Source: Actinomycetes bacterium (GTDB taxonomy: Bacteria; Actinomycetota; Actinomycetes; Mycobacteriales; Mycobacteriaceae). Taken from it: DNA of 33,772 nucleotides. Under the pieces are notes generated by a model, which saw nothing but the letters and a program-made list of their open reading frames with translations, had not been told where the DNA came from and did no database searches. Within the stretch, counting starts at the first letter, position 1; every line of letters starts with the position of its first letter. This document shows, in pieces, positions 24,830 to 33,662 of the stretch. The position numbers were made by a program, and so were the translations under genes. The stretch is taken from contig JAHZKD010000265.1 of assembly GCA_022600605.1 (NCBI GenBank), positions 1 through 33,772 on the forward strand, given 5' to 3'.

Positions 24830-25481
24830 CAGGGTTCTCCTCGGCGTTCTCGTCGGACGGGGGTGCCACCCTCGCTACGGCAATCATCCGGCGTCGATCA
24901 ACCCGGCGGTAGAGGCTTATTGCCCGAGTGCGCACGGCTTACGTCACTTCTTCCTTCGGCTGCAACGCACAGGCCACCAGTGATTCGGCATGTTGACCGC
25001 GGGGAGTGAGAGTGCTGTCGCCCAGGAGGTCGAAACCGATACGCGGACAGCAACCCATGCGGCGGCGGGCGCGCTGCTGCATGCAGGCGCTGTCGGGTGG
25101 GTCCCAGTGCCGAATCCCGGAGCAGCCGGATCAGCCCGCGCTCGTCCAGCGCGGTCCACCGGGCCGCGGGAAGGCGGCTATTGCACGGACCTGGCCCAGC
25201 CTCATTTTTTTCCGCGTGTTCCTGGATGGCGCTCGGTGTGGTCGGTACCGGCAGGCCGCATTGGGCGTTGCAGCACAAGTAGTTTCGCGCATCTACGCGC
25301 ATCACTTGATTTCCGTGCAAAATCGAGGCTAACGGTAATTTAACCTCCCATTGAGGATCGAGGGGATTCGGTGTTCAGAGCGCCTGTTGTGCCGACTGGA
25401 CGCAAGCCTCGAACGGTCTAACCTCCTTATACCCTAGGGGGGTATATACTGACGGGTGACGCTCCCAGAAAGGTGAATACG
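24830..25481. other. Long gap before copZ
   Basis: No gene I can support until copZ. A minus-strand frame (24898-25320) has a Cys cluster (NYLCCNAQCG) but broken continuation. The copper box at 25430-25444 controls copZ. Confidence 0.45.
25430..25444. promoter_or_regulatory. Perfect RicR/CsoR-type copper box upstream of copZ
   Basis: TACCC-TAGGG-GGGTA, extended to TATACCC/GGGTATA (25428-25446), exactly matches the TACCC-N5-GGGTA consensus. It lies 37 bases before the copZ ATG, where a bound repressor would cover the promoter. Confidence 0.8.
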
Positions 25482-25751
25482 ATGACGGTCACTACTTACA
25501 AGGTCGACGGGATGACGTGCGGGCACTGCGTGTCGACGGTGAAGGGTGCTGTGGGTGCGGTTCGGGGAGCGAAGGAAGTGGAGGTGGACCTAGCGGCGGG
25601 CACCGTGACTATCACTGGTGCTCCTTCCGATCACGCTGTCGTGCAGGCTATCTCGCAAGCCGGATATGCGGTGGTACCGGTGGGGTCCAGCCCCCCGGCC
25701 GGTAGGGATCTGCCGTTGGCCGCCGGTGCCGGCGGCTGTTGCTGCGGCTGA
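25482..25751 (+). CDS. copZ: CopZ-like copper chaperone with Cys-rich tail
   Basis: 89 residues from ATG 25482 (GAAAGG seven to nine bases upstream); an in-frame GTG at 25473 is less well placed. HMA fold with the metal loop GMTCGHC (Cys13, Cys16), then the VDLAAGTVTITG and AISQAGYAVV strands. After about residue 68 comes a Pro/Gly linker and a tail ending GGCCCG, which adds three Cys beyond the normal 68-70-residue CopZ. The tail may bind a further Cu(I) or help pass copper to CopA. Preceded by a perfect copper box and followed by a hairpin. Confidence 0.9.
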   Translation: MTVTTYKVDGMTCGHCVSTVKGAVGAVRGAKEVEVDLAAGTVTITGAPSDHAVVQAISQAGYAVVPVGSSPPAGRDLPLAAGAGGCCCG

Positions 25752-25760
25752 CCTGCTCAA

Positions 25761-25791
25761 CGTCGGTGGGTGGTGGAATCATCCACCGACG
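25761..25791 (+). terminator. Hairpin after copZ
   Basis: CGTCGGTGG and CCACCGACG form a perfect 9-base stem with a 13-base loop, nine bases after the copZ stop. No T-run follows. Confidence 0.6.
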
Positions 25792-25906
25792 ACGCCATTG
25801 TCGAACTCTGGATCGCCTGAGAATCGCAACAACATGCGCGATTCCCGAGTCGCAAGGGCTCCCTCGCGACGGCTCACATCACCGCACTCCACGGCCGACA
25901 ACGCGA

Positions 25907-26101
25907 TGTGAACTTGCGATTGCTGGGATGGCCTGTACATCGTGCGCGGTGCGAATCGACGAGAAAGGGCACCCGGATTGTCGGGGTTATCGCCGGGTCA
26001 CCTTCGCCGACACATGGCAGCCGCGCTCTCCGCGCGCCGGTCGCCGGCCCGCATGGTCTCTGGTTCTACGGAATCCCGCCGTAGAGCTCGGCCAGGGGTA
26101 A
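25907..26101 (+). pseudogene. HMA-domain remnant
   Basis: CELAIAGMACTSCAVRIDEK is the start of a heavy-metal-associated domain with its GMxCxxC loop, as at the N-terminus of CopA-type ATPases. After about 20 codons the match ends and the frame continues into unrelated sequence up to the stop at 26099-26101. There is no start codon of note. Likely the leftover of an earlier copper ATPase gene downstream of copZ, replaced by the present minus-strand genes. Confidence 0.65.
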
Positions 26102-26113
26102 GTGAGGGGTGCG

Positions 26114-27454
26114 CTACATGTCCATGGTTCCGTCGGATCTGGTGTGGGAGCGCATGAAGAGGTGCTGCCCGAGGACGATGAGGGCGATACCGCCGGCGGA
26201 GACGTAGAGACTCAGCGGATCCGAGGTGGCCTGGACCCACACGAAAGCGCCCAGAATGATGACGTCGAGGACGATGGCAGCTACGACGATGATCGGCTGG
26301 AATTCGATGCGGGTGCGGAGGCGGTGCAGCAGGCCCCAATGGATGGCGATGTCCATGATCAGGTAGTAGATGGCGCCCAGGGCGGCGATCCGGCTCAGGT
26401 CGAGGGTGGCTGCGAGCGCCATGGCGAAGACGACGGTGTAGACGGTGGTGTGGGTACGGACCGTGCCGGGCATCCGGAAGTGTCGGTGGGGTACCTGGTT
26501 CATCCGGGTGAGCATCGCCAGCATCCGAGACGCGGCGAACACGCTGGCCATCACGCCCGAGGCGGTGGCGATGACAGCCAGGATGACGGTGAACCACACC
26601 CCGGCACCGCCGAATACGGGGCGGGCTGCCTCGGCCAGGGAGAAGTTCTCGGCGGCGATGATCTCGGGCACACTCAGATTGCCGGCCACCGCCGCCGCGA
26701 TCGCCAGATAGACCGCCGTGCAGATGACAAGGGCGATCACGATCGCCCTGCCGGTATTGCGGTGCGGATCGACGATCTCGCCGCCGCTGTTAGTGATGGT
26801 GGTGAATCCCTTGTAGGCAAGGACGGCCAGGGCAACCGCAGCAAGGAAGCCCAGGGGAGAGGCACTGCTGCCGAAGGTATCGGCCGCGGCGGTGAAGTTG
26901 GCGGCCTCGGCGAACCACAGCCCGACAACAGCGAAGAGGCCTAGACCAACGATCTTCGCCACCGCCATCGCCCGCTGGGAGGCCTGCATTGCCTTGGTAC
27001 CGGCGATGTTCACAGCGAAGGCCACCGCCAGGAGTGCCACAGCGAGGACCGGCACCCAGAACGAGGCGGGCTTCAGGTCGACGATCTGCAAAACGTAGGA
27101 GCCGAACGTGCGGGCAACCAAGCTCTCGTTGATAACCATCGACACGTACATGAAAATGGCGAACACCCCGGTCGCCATACCGGGGCCGTACTGCTCCCGC
27201 AGAAACATCGCGACACCACCCGAAGAAGGGAAGGCGTTGGACAACTTGACGTAGGAGTACGCGCTGAACGCCACGACGGCCGCCGCGGCGAGAAAAGCTA
27301 GCGGGAACAGGCCGCCCGTCAAGCGAGCGGTCTGTCCGGTCAATGCGAAGATACCGGCGCCGATCATCACCCCGGTTCCCAACGCCACGGCCCCTGACAG
27401 AGTCAGGCTGCCAGGAACATCCTCAGGAACTTGATCGTCGCTCCCGCTTCGCAT
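26114..27454 (-). CDS. APC-superfamily amino acid permease
   Basis: 446 residues from ATG 27454; an upstream GTG at 27562 would overlap the CopA gene by 29 bases and has no ribosome site. Twelve membrane segments expected. TM1 has the family motif GTGVMIGAGIFAL, followed by SSGGVAMFLREQYG in the TM3 region. It is a YhdG/cationic-type amino acid transporter by its general shape; the substrate is not evident. It lies 79 bases downstream of copA on the same strand. Uptake of His or Cys for copper chelation or thiol synthesis is a possible link, not shown by the sequence. Confidence 0.88.
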   Translation of the reverse strand: MRSGSDDQVPEDVPGSLTLSGAVALGTGVMIGAGIFALTGQTARLTGGLFPLAFLAAAAVVAFSAYSYVKLSNAFPSSGGVAMFLREQYGPGMATGVFAIFMYVSMVINESLVARTFGSYVLQIVDLKPASFWVPVLAVALLAVAFAVNIAGTKAMQASQRAMAVAKIVGLGLFAVVGLWFAEAANFTAAADTFGSSASPLGFLAAVALAVLAYKGFTTITNSGGEIVDPHRNTGRAIVIALVICTAVYLAIAAAVAGNLSVPEIIAAENFSLAEAARPVFGGAGVWFTVILAVIATASGVMASVFAASRMLAMLTRMNQVPHRHFRMPGTVRTHTTVYTVVFAMALAATLDLSRIAALGAIYYLIMDIAIHWGLLHRLRTRIEFQPIIVVAAIVLDVIILGAFVWVQATSDPLSLYVSAGGIALIVLGQHLFMRSHTRSDGTMDM

Positions 27455-27533
27455 GCCGTCCACGCCAGTCGCTTTCTCTCGAAGAGTTGTGTGATCGCGG
27501 TGAAGCCCTGATCGTGACCGACTTTCTGTGTGT

Positions 27534-30497
27534 TCAGTGGTGGGCGCGCTGGTTACCGACACCGGCGCTGGGTTGGCTGGTGTAGGCGGTGGGGTTGGCG
27601 GTGAAGGTGTCGTGGCAGTGTTGGGAGCAGAAGTGGACGGTGTCTCCGGCGTGTGTTGCGGTCGCAGCCGCTGCAGCGGGGTCGATGGTCATGCCGCACA
27701 CCGGATCGGTAACTTTCTGGTCTTGGTTGGGCGGTGTGCTGTCTGCGCCGGTTTCGACGGTGGGCGGCTGGGCGGCAGCGACTTTGGTGGTGTCGATAGG
27801 CCGTGGGTGCCAGCGGCGCAGGCGGCTGGCGTTGCCGACCACGGACAGGCTTGAGGCGGCCATCGCGGCAGCGGCGATCATTGGGCTGAGCTGAATCCCG
27901 ATGACGGGGTAGAGCACGCCGGCGGCGATGGGGATGCCGATGCCGTTGTAGATGAACGCCAGGAACAGGTTCTGGCGGATGTTGCGCATGGTGGCCCGGC
28001 TCAAGGTGATGGCGGTGACCACGCCGTCGAGCGCACCTGAGATCAGGGTGATGTCGGAGGATTCGATAGCGACGTCGGTGCCGGTTCCGATCGCGAACCC
28101 GACATCGGCTTGGGCGAGCGCGGGGGCGTCGTTGATGCCGTCGCCGACCATGGCCACGATGCCGCCTTCGCTTTGAAGGCGGCGCACTTCGAGGGCTTTA
28201 TGCTCGGGCAGCACTTCGGCGAGGACCCGCTCGATTCCGACCTGGCGGGCGATCGCTGCGGCGGTGCGGGCGTTGTCGCCGGTGATCATCGCCACCCTGA
28301 TTCCCAGGGCACGTAGTGCGGCGATGGCTGCCGCGGAGTCTTCCTTAACGGTGTCGGCGACTGCGACCACTCCTGCAGGGGCGCCGTCGATGGCGATCAG
28401 CATCGGAGTGCGGCCGGCTTCGGCGAGTCGGTCCATCTCTGCGGCCAGGGCAGTGGTGTCGATGCCGGCGTCGGCGAGCAGGCGTCGATTGCCGATCAGG
28501 ATCTCGCGGCCCTCAACGACGGCTTGGACGCCCTTGCCGGTGATGGAGTCGAACTCGGTGGCCGCGGTCAGGTCGAGGCCACGGTCGCGGGCACCGGTGA
28601 CGATCGCCTGGGCCAGGGGGTGCTCGGAGGACTGTTCAGCGGAGGCCACCAACCGCAGCAATTCGTCTTCAGCCATAGCGCCGACGGCGCGGACGTCGGT
28701 GAGGGCAGGTTCACCGCGGGTAATGGTGCCGGTCTTGTCCAACACGATGGTGTCGATCTTGTGGGCGGTTTCGAGTGCTTCGGCCGAGCGGATCAAGATG
28801 CCGTGCTCGGCTCCTTTTCCGGTGGAAACCATGATCGACAGCGGTGTCGCCAACCCGAGGGCGCACGGGCAGGCGATGATCAACACCGCGACGGCGGCCA
28901 CCAACGCCAACGTGAGGGCGGGCTCGGGGCCGACGGTGAACCAGACGGCGAACGCCACGACGGCGATAGCCATCACCGCGGGCACGAAGTAGGACGACAC
29001 CAGATCAGCGAGGCGCTGGATAGGTGCTTTCGAGCCTTGGGCCTGTTCCACCAGTGTGATGATCTGAGACAACATGGTGTCGGAGCCGACCTTGGTGGCC
29101 TCGAATCGGAAGGCGCCGGTCTGGTTGATCGTGGCCCCGATGACGGTGTCGCCGGTTTCCTTGGTCACCGGTATCGATTCGCCGGTGACCATGGACTCAT
29201 CCAGGGTGGAGCGTCCCACGACGATCACCCCGTCGACGGGAACCTTCTCACCGGGCCGGACCAGGACGATATCGCCGGGCAGGACGTCGTCGACCGGGAC
29301 CTCGACCTCGGTGCCGTTGCGGATCAAGGTGGCGGTCTTGGCCTGCAGCCCGATGAGTTTGCGGATGGCCTCTCCGGTGCCGGCCTTAGCCCGTACTTCC
29401 AGCAGGCGCCCGAGCAGGATCAAGGTGATGATGACCCCGACGGCTTCGTAGTAGACCTCGCGAACGTCTTCGGGCACCGCTGTGGGTATCAGCGTGACCA
29501 GCAGGCTGTAGCCGAAGGCGGCGCTCGTGCCGATCGTGATCAGGCTGTTCATGTCGGCCGCGCGGTGCCGCAATGTCAGCCAGCCAGTTCGGTGGATCGG
29601 CCAGCCGCAATAGAACATCACCGGAGCGATCAGGGCCAGCTGGAACCACGGGTTCAACATGAACTCCGGAACCCAGCCGGCGCCGAACAGGTCTGCGGCC
29701 ATGACCGCCAACATCACCGGTGCGGCAAGGATCGCGCCTACCGCCACCCGCCGGGATAGGTCGGCGATCTCGGCGTGGCGTTCAGCGCCTTCGGTGTCCT
29801 CGGTATCGGCCGACGCCCGTGGGGTCCGGGGTGTCAACCGGTAGCCGGCGCTGCCGGCCGCGTCTTGGATCTCGGTTGCGCTGATCTGGGTGGGGTCGAA
29901 ATCAACCGTGGCCTTTTCAGTCCCGAGGCTCACATCCACCCTGTCCACGCCAGCAAGCTGGCCGAGGACTGACTCGATGTTCACCACGCATGACGCGCAT
30001 GACATGTTTGAGACTCCGAACTGGACCCGTTCGGTGGCGACCGTGGCCTCGGTGGACGGTCCGACACCGACAGCAGCCGCGATGTCGCGGCCGCCGGAAT
30101 CGGTTGTCGCGGTGGACCCGTCGGCGGATTCGACGATCAGGGTGCCGTGGATCATGTTCATCCCGCATGCGAAGTCGAACTCGCCGACCTTGTCTGGGGT
30201 GAACTCCAGGGTCGCGGTACCGAACGCCGGCAGCGTCTTCGAAGCTCCGAAATCGGCGAACACGACCCGCGACGTGCAGTCACCAGACTCTTGGCGATCG
30301 AACCGCAACCGCAGTGGGACTCCCTCGCGGACCCGGATCACTGACGGTGAATAGCCGCCCTTGACCGTGACGTTCACTTCCTGGACTCCGCCCACCAACC
30401 GCGCCTGGCGAGCAGTCTTGGGTCCGAAGAAGAACCACCCCAAAAACCCCATGACCGCCACCGCGCCGACGATCACGATGACCTCGGAAATCCCCAT
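27534..30497 (-). CDS. copA: Cu(I)-exporting P1B-type ATPase with cupredoxin, HMA and YHS domains
   Basis: 987 residues from ATG 30497 (GGGAGG eight bases upstream), well above the usual 750-800. Order: one N-terminal membrane anchor (5-24); a plastocyanin-type domain of the COG4633 kind (about 38-125) with Cys in [10 protein letters not shown] and [10 protein letters not shown]; a linker; an HMA domain (about 155-222, MSCASC); eight-helix P1B-1 core with CPC ([13 protein letters not shown]), DKTGT, SEHPLA, TGDN and [24 protein letters not shown] and [10 protein letters not shown] are the TM7/TM8 residues typical of Cu(I) transport. The C-terminus is a YHS domain ([20 protein letters not shown]) and an HH end. 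A perfect copper box lies upstream. Confidence 0.93.
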   Translation of the reverse strand: MGISEVIVIVGAVAVMGFLGWFFFGPKTARQARLVGGVQEVNVTVKGGYSPSVIRVREGVPLRLRFDRQESGDCTSRVVFADFGASKTLPAFGTATLEFTPDKVGEFDFACGMNMIHGTLIVESADGSTATTDSGGRDIAAAVGVGPSTEATVATERVQFGVSNMSCASCVVNIESVLGQLAGVDRVDVSLGTEKATVDFDPTQISATEIQDAAGSAGYRLTPRTPRASADTEDTEGAERHAEIADLSRRVAVGAILAAPVMLAVMAADLFGAGWVPEFMLNPWFQLALIAPVMFYCGWPIHRTGWLTLRHRAADMNSLITIGTSAAFGYSLLVTLIPTAVPEDVREVYYEAVGVIITLILLGRLLEVRAKAGTGEAIRKLIGLQAKTATLIRNGTEVEVPVDDVLPGDIVLVRPGEKVPVDGVIVVGRSTLDESMVTGESIPVTKETGDTVIGATINQTGAFRFEATKVGSDTMLSQIITLVEQAQGSKAPIQRLADLVSSYFVPAVMAIAVVAFAVWFTVGPEPALTLALVAAVAVLIIACPCALGLATPLSIMVSTGKGAEHGILIRSAEALETAHKIDTIVLDKTGTITRGEPALTDVRAVGAMAEDELLRLVASAEQSSEHPLAQAIVTGARDRGLDLTAATEFDSITGKGVQAVVEGREILIGNRRLLADAGIDTTALAAEMDRLAEAGRTPMLIAIDGAPAGVVAVADTVKEDSAAAIAALRALGIRVAMITGDNARTAAAIARQVGIERVLAEVLPEHKALEVRRLQSEGGIVAMVGDGINDAPALAQADVGFAIGTGTDVAIESSDITLISGALDGVVTAITLSRATMRNIRQNLFLAFIYNGIGIPIAAGVLYPVIGIQLSPMIAAAAMAASSLSVVGNASRLRRWHPRPIDTTKVAAAQPPTVETGADSTPPNQDQKVTDPVCGMTIDPAAAAATATHAGDTVHFCSQHCHDTFTANPTAYTSQPSAGVGNQRAHH

Positions 30498-30536
30498 CTC
30501 AGCACCTCCCTGCAACGCCGTCCACGACCCATCATA

Positions 30537-30551
30537 TACCCATAGGGGGTA
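30537..30551. promoter_or_regulatory. Perfect RicR/CsoR-type copper box upstream of copA
   Basis: TACCC-ATAGG-GGGTA, an exact match to TACCC-N5-GGGTA, 40 bases before the copA start. Lies between copA and the end of the upstream DUF305 gene, so copA has its own copper-controlled promoter. Confidence 0.8.
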
Positions 30552-30587
30552 TGTGATGGGTCGCGGAGAACGTGTGGTTGATGAGGA

Positions 30588-31364
30588 TCAGCCCAGCGAG
30601 GACAGGATCTGGTTCATCGTGTCGATTTCCTCTTGCTGACTCGCCACGATCGACTCCGACATGGCGATCGCCGCAGGAAACTGACCACTTTCGATCTCTT
30701 TCTGCGCCATGGTGATCGCACCCTCATGATGGGCAATCATCTGAGTCAAGAACAGCTTGCTGGCCTCAAGGCCCTGCGCATTGTTCAACGCATCCATGTC
30801 TGCCGGCGACATCATTCCCGCCATCCCCTCCATGCCCGGCATCATCGAACCGCTGGGCATCATCGAGCCGCCAGGCATCGCGCTTGTGGTGGGCGCAGCA
30901 CCGTGATGTGGCTCTGGGCTTTCGCCGGGGGCAGTGGGCGCTTGACTACCCGTTGCGTCCATGCCGGGCATCTCCATTCCCGGCATTCCCATACCCGGTG
31001 TCATTGACATGGTCGGCATGCCCCACTGGGTCAACCATTCCTGCAGCTGCTTGATCTCGGGCCCCTGTGCCGCCTTGATCTGGGTGGCAAGCTCGCTCAC
31101 CTGTGGGTCGATTCCCGTCTTGGCCAAGATCATGTCGCTCATCTCGATCGCCTGCTGGTGATGCGGAATCATGTGCCGGACGAACTTGACGTCAGCGGCG
31201 TTGTGTGTCGCCTCGTTGCCGATGGTCGCGGGCGCCGAGCTCGACGTTGCCGCGCTCGGCGATGAAGCTTCTTGCTCAGTGCCCGAATTGCTACAAGCGG
31301 TCGCCGTGACGAGCGCGGCCACCGCAGCCACCCCCACTAGCAGGGTCCTTCTTGCTTGCACCAC
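30588..31364 (-). CDS. DUF305 lipoprotein with Met-rich linker
   Basis: 258 residues from GTG 31364, after GAAGGAAGGAA; the next GTG (31361) is equally possible. Signal peptide with a weak lipobox (TATAC, Cys24), then DUF305 in two parts: FVRHMIPHHQQAIEMSDMI and, near the end, MIAHHEGAITMA. Between them about 80 residues are rich in Met, Gly, Pro and His (MSMTPGMGMPGMEMPGM, MPGGSMMPSGSMMPGMEGM), a probable Cu(I)-binding insert. Its stop lies 90 bases before the copA start, separated by the copper box, so the two genes may be read separately. The upstream region carries the shared motif at 31457-31479. Confidence 0.9.
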   Translation of the reverse strand: MVQARRTLLVGVAAVAALVTATACSNSGTEQEASSPSAATSSSAPATIGNEATHNAADVKFVRHMIPHHQQAIEMSDMILAKTGIDPQVSELATQIKAAQGPEIKQLQEWLTQWGMPTMSMTPGMGMPGMEMPGMDATGSQAPTAPGESPEPHHGAAPTTSAMPGGSMMPSGSMMPGMEGMAGMMSPADMDALNNAQGLEASKLFLTQMIAHHEGAITMAQKEIESGQFPAAIAMSESIVASQQEEIDTMNQILSSLG

Positions 31365-31456
31365 AACGTTCCTTCCTTCGATTTTCCGCGGCGGAGCCTG
31401 CTGGCAGCACGCCGACCTCGTCCAGCCTTCCCGCGGCCGGTATGGCTGCACTAGTC

Positions 31457-31479
31457 GTTGTGTGAAGATTCGATAAAGA
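31457..31479 (-). promoter_or_regulatory. Shared regulatory motif, copy 2 (TCTT, 11 bases, AATCTTCACACAAC)
   Basis: On the minus strand TCTTTATCG is followed by AATCTTCACACAAC, matching 19667-19689 in all but four positions of the 23-base block. It lies 93 bases upstream of the DUF305 lipoprotein start. The TCTT units are again 11 bases apart. Confidence 0.5.
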
Positions 31480-31675
31480 AGAGCAGCGCTTGGGGTGGCT
31501 GACCCGCCGTGCGCCACGGCCGCCTGTCCACATGGCTGCACGATGCGCTGTCGGGTGCCCACGGGGATACTTTGGTGGGGAATTGATTTGGTGCGGCCAG
31601 GCTACTGCGCTGTCGCGACGCGGTCACAGCTGTGCGTCAAGTAGATCTTTGACCCATCGTGTCCAGATCTGCTGC

Positions 31676-31681
31676 TACAGT
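31676..31681 (+). promoter_or_regulatory. Candidate -10 box of the second lpqS gene
   Basis: TACAGT ends ten bases before the GTG at 31692, so the transcript would start near or at the start codon. No TACCC-N5-GGGTA box is seen in the 200 bases upstream, unlike copy 1. Confidence 0.4.
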
Positions 31682-31691
31682 CGGGCGCACT

Positions 31692-32132
31692 GTGAATATC
31701 CGTGACACTGCCCGATGGATGCCGGCGCGCGTTGTGATCGCGCTGGCGGCGGTGTTCTGCGTGCTCGCCGCCGGTGGACAGTGGGCCCAGTCCGGTTCAG
31801 AAGTCGCTGCGCCGCATGGGCCGCACGCTCTGGATGCGGGTTGGCATGGCGAGTTCGCCGCGGTGATCGACCATCAGCATCCCGTCGTTGAGCACCCGCA
31901 TGCTCAGGACGCGTCGAACCACATCGCGCCCGATAGTTTCGCCGCGGCGGCGGTGCCGCGCCGAGCCAGCACCACCGCACTGGCCGCGCTGGGTTTGGCC
32001 GTCGCGATGGTGGCGTTGGTGGCGTTGTGGTCCTACATGCCGCCCACAGCCGTGCGCGGCCCGCCGCGGGTTGCCGCACTGATTCTTTCCAACCGGGCCC
32101 TTTTGACCCGGTTGTGCATAGCGCGACGCTGA
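31692..32132 (+). CDS. LpqS-like His-rich membrane protein (copy 2)
   Basis: 146 residues from GTG 31692. A signal/anchor segment ([18 protein letters not shown]) has a Cys but a poor lipobox. The exported region is His-rich ([28 protein letters not shown]). A second membrane segment ([20 protein letters not shown]) precedes a basic tail ending LCIARR. Same architecture, spacing to cysK2 (109 against 105 bases) and C-terminal signature as copy 1 at 10048, though the sequences have diverged strongly. Copper binding by the His-rich part is inferred. Confidence 0.65.
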   Translation: MNIRDTARWMPARVVIALAAVFCVLAAGGQWAQSGSEVAAPHGPHALDAGWHGEFAAVIDHQHPVVEHPHAQDASNHIAPDSFAAAAVPRRASTTALAALGLAVAMVALVALWSYMPPTAVRGPPRVAALILSNRALLTRLCIARR

Positions 32133-32241
32133 TCGGTTAGCGCCAGACCACGGCAGCTTCTGGCTGCCTGGTCGGTGGCCGCTACCCCTTCCATCAGCAG
32201 CCGCGCGTTCATCGCGGCGTGAACAGAAACGACCGCAAACC

Positions 32242-33351
32242 ATGACTCAAGTCCTATCGATGCGCAATCCAAGCGTAAGCACCTGCACGCAACACCGTCT
32301 CGGCCGCAACGAGTGGCCCGGCGCAATGGTCGGGCACACCCCGGTGCTGCGCATCGCCGCGCCGCTGACAACAGACGAGCGCGGCTTCTGGGCCAAACTC
32401 GAGGGATTCAACCCCGGCGGGATGAAAGACCGCCCGGCGATGCACATGGTGGAACGCGCCCGCGCCACCGGCGCGCTGCGCCCGGGTGCCCGGATCGTCG
32501 AATCAACCAGCGGAACACTAGGTTTAGGCCTAGCACTCGCCGGTACTGTCTACGGGCACCCGGTGACTTTGGTCACCGATCCCGGGTTGGAACCCATCAT
32601 CTGCCGAATGTTGTCGGCCTTCGGGGCTCAGGTCGATGTGGTCAGCGACCCGCACCCGCAAGGGGGTTGGCAGCAGGCCCGCCGAGACCGGGTAGAGGAA
32701 CTCCTGGCCACCGAGAAACACGCCTGGAATCCCGATCAATACAACAACCCCGACAACGTTGACGCCTATCGAGGGCTGGCGCGTGAACTCCAAGACCAGC
32801 TCGGCAACATCGACGTACTTGTGTGTTCAGTGGGTACCGGCGGCCACTCCGCCGGGGTGGCGCGGGTGCTACGTGAGTACAACCCCGACTTGAAATTAAT
32901 CGGTGTCGACACCGTCGGATCCACGATCTTCGGCCAACCCGCCGGCACTCGGTTGATGCGCGGCCTAGGGTCCAGCATTTACCCGGGCAACGTGGACTAC
33001 GACGCCTTCAGCGAGGTGCACTGGGTAGCACCGGCTGAGGCGGTGTGGGCGTGTCGCACGTTGGCGGCCACCCACTACGCCACCGGTGGATGGAGTGTTG
33101 GCGCGGTCGCACTCGTCGCCGGATGGGCGGCACGTCAGCAGCCTTCAGGTACGACGATCGCCGCGGTGTTCCCCGACGGACCGCAACGCTACTTCGACAC
33201 CGTCTTCAACGACGACTACTGCCGCCAACACGGACTGCTCGGCATCCCAGCGCCGACCCAGCCATCGGTCATCGAAAACCCCGCACACCAAGTGGTGACC
33301 TCGTGGACGCGTTGTCGTAGCGTGCCCGACCCGATAAAACTCACCCGTTGA
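32242..33351 (+). CDS. cysK2: CysK2-type PLP-dependent S-sulfocysteine/cysteine synthase (copy 2)
   Basis: 369 residues from ATG 32242; ATG 32260 is an alternative and neither has a strong ribosome site. Lys62 in NPGGMKDRP is the PLP Lys, [15 protein letters not shown] the substrate loop and [11 protein letters not shown] the phosphate loop. Similar to the copy at 10669 along the whole length and equally intact, with its own lpqS-like partner just upstream. No MFS gene follows here. The two copies are too different for a recent duplication, so one was probably acquired separately. Confidence 0.85.
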   Translation: MTQVLSMRNPSVSTCTQHRLGRNEWPGAMVGHTPVLRIAAPLTTDERGFWAKLEGFNPGGMKDRPAMHMVERARATGALRPGARIVESTSGTLGLGLALAGTVYGHPVTLVTDPGLEPIICRMLSAFGAQVDVVSDPHPQGGWQQARRDRVEELLATEKHAWNPDQYNNPDNVDAYRGLARELQDQLGNIDVLVCSVGTGGHSAGVARVLREYNPDLKLIGVDTVGSTIFGQPAGTRLMRGLGSSIYPGNVDYDAFSEVHWVAPAEAVWACRTLAATHYATGGWSVGAVALVAGWAARQQPSGTTIAAVFPDGPQRYFDTVFNDDYCRQHGLLGIPAPTQPSVIENPAHQVVTSWTRCRSVPDPIKLTR

Positions 33352-33662
33352 TGAATTGCGATCAACCGATCCCGCGGTGCCGGCCGGTCGCCAGTACGGA
33401 TCATCAACCCCCCTAGCTCCCCGCTAACACCTCGTACTCCGACACCAACTCGAGCTCATGACCAGCCCCTGGCAGCACAATGAGCTCTCATCCGAACCAA
33501 CGACAGCAGCTGCGCTGCAATCATTTCGATGCGCATACTGGATGTCGGCACGGGCTGACGGCAACGGTGTCGAAATGACACCCGCTCACATACAAGCGAT
33601 TTCGCTCACATCCAATGATTACCTGCATTGCCCCGGTACCCCGTCCTGGATAGGAGATATGC
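33352..33662. other. Gap after the second cysK2
   Basis: No gene seen. The promoter of the next gene must lie in its right half; no copper box was found. Confidence 0.4.

Noticed and set aside
24898..25320. Minus-strand frame with NYLCCNAQCG, faintly like the MymT metallothionein
   Set aside because: Only two Cys motifs fit, the characteristic HCxC part is missing, and the rest of the frame lacks any support.
26102..26944. Long open frame opposite the permease
   Set aside because: Antisense shadow with repetitive Asp/Gly/His composition.
28524..29759. Long open frame opposite copA (411 codons)
   Set aside because: Antisense shadow of the high-GC ATPase gene; low-complexity Gly/Asp/Gln composition and no motif.
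31551..31575. TGCCC/GGGATA stretch upstream of lpqS copy 2 as a copper box
   Set aside because: The half-sites and spacing do not fit TACCC-N5-GGGTA.
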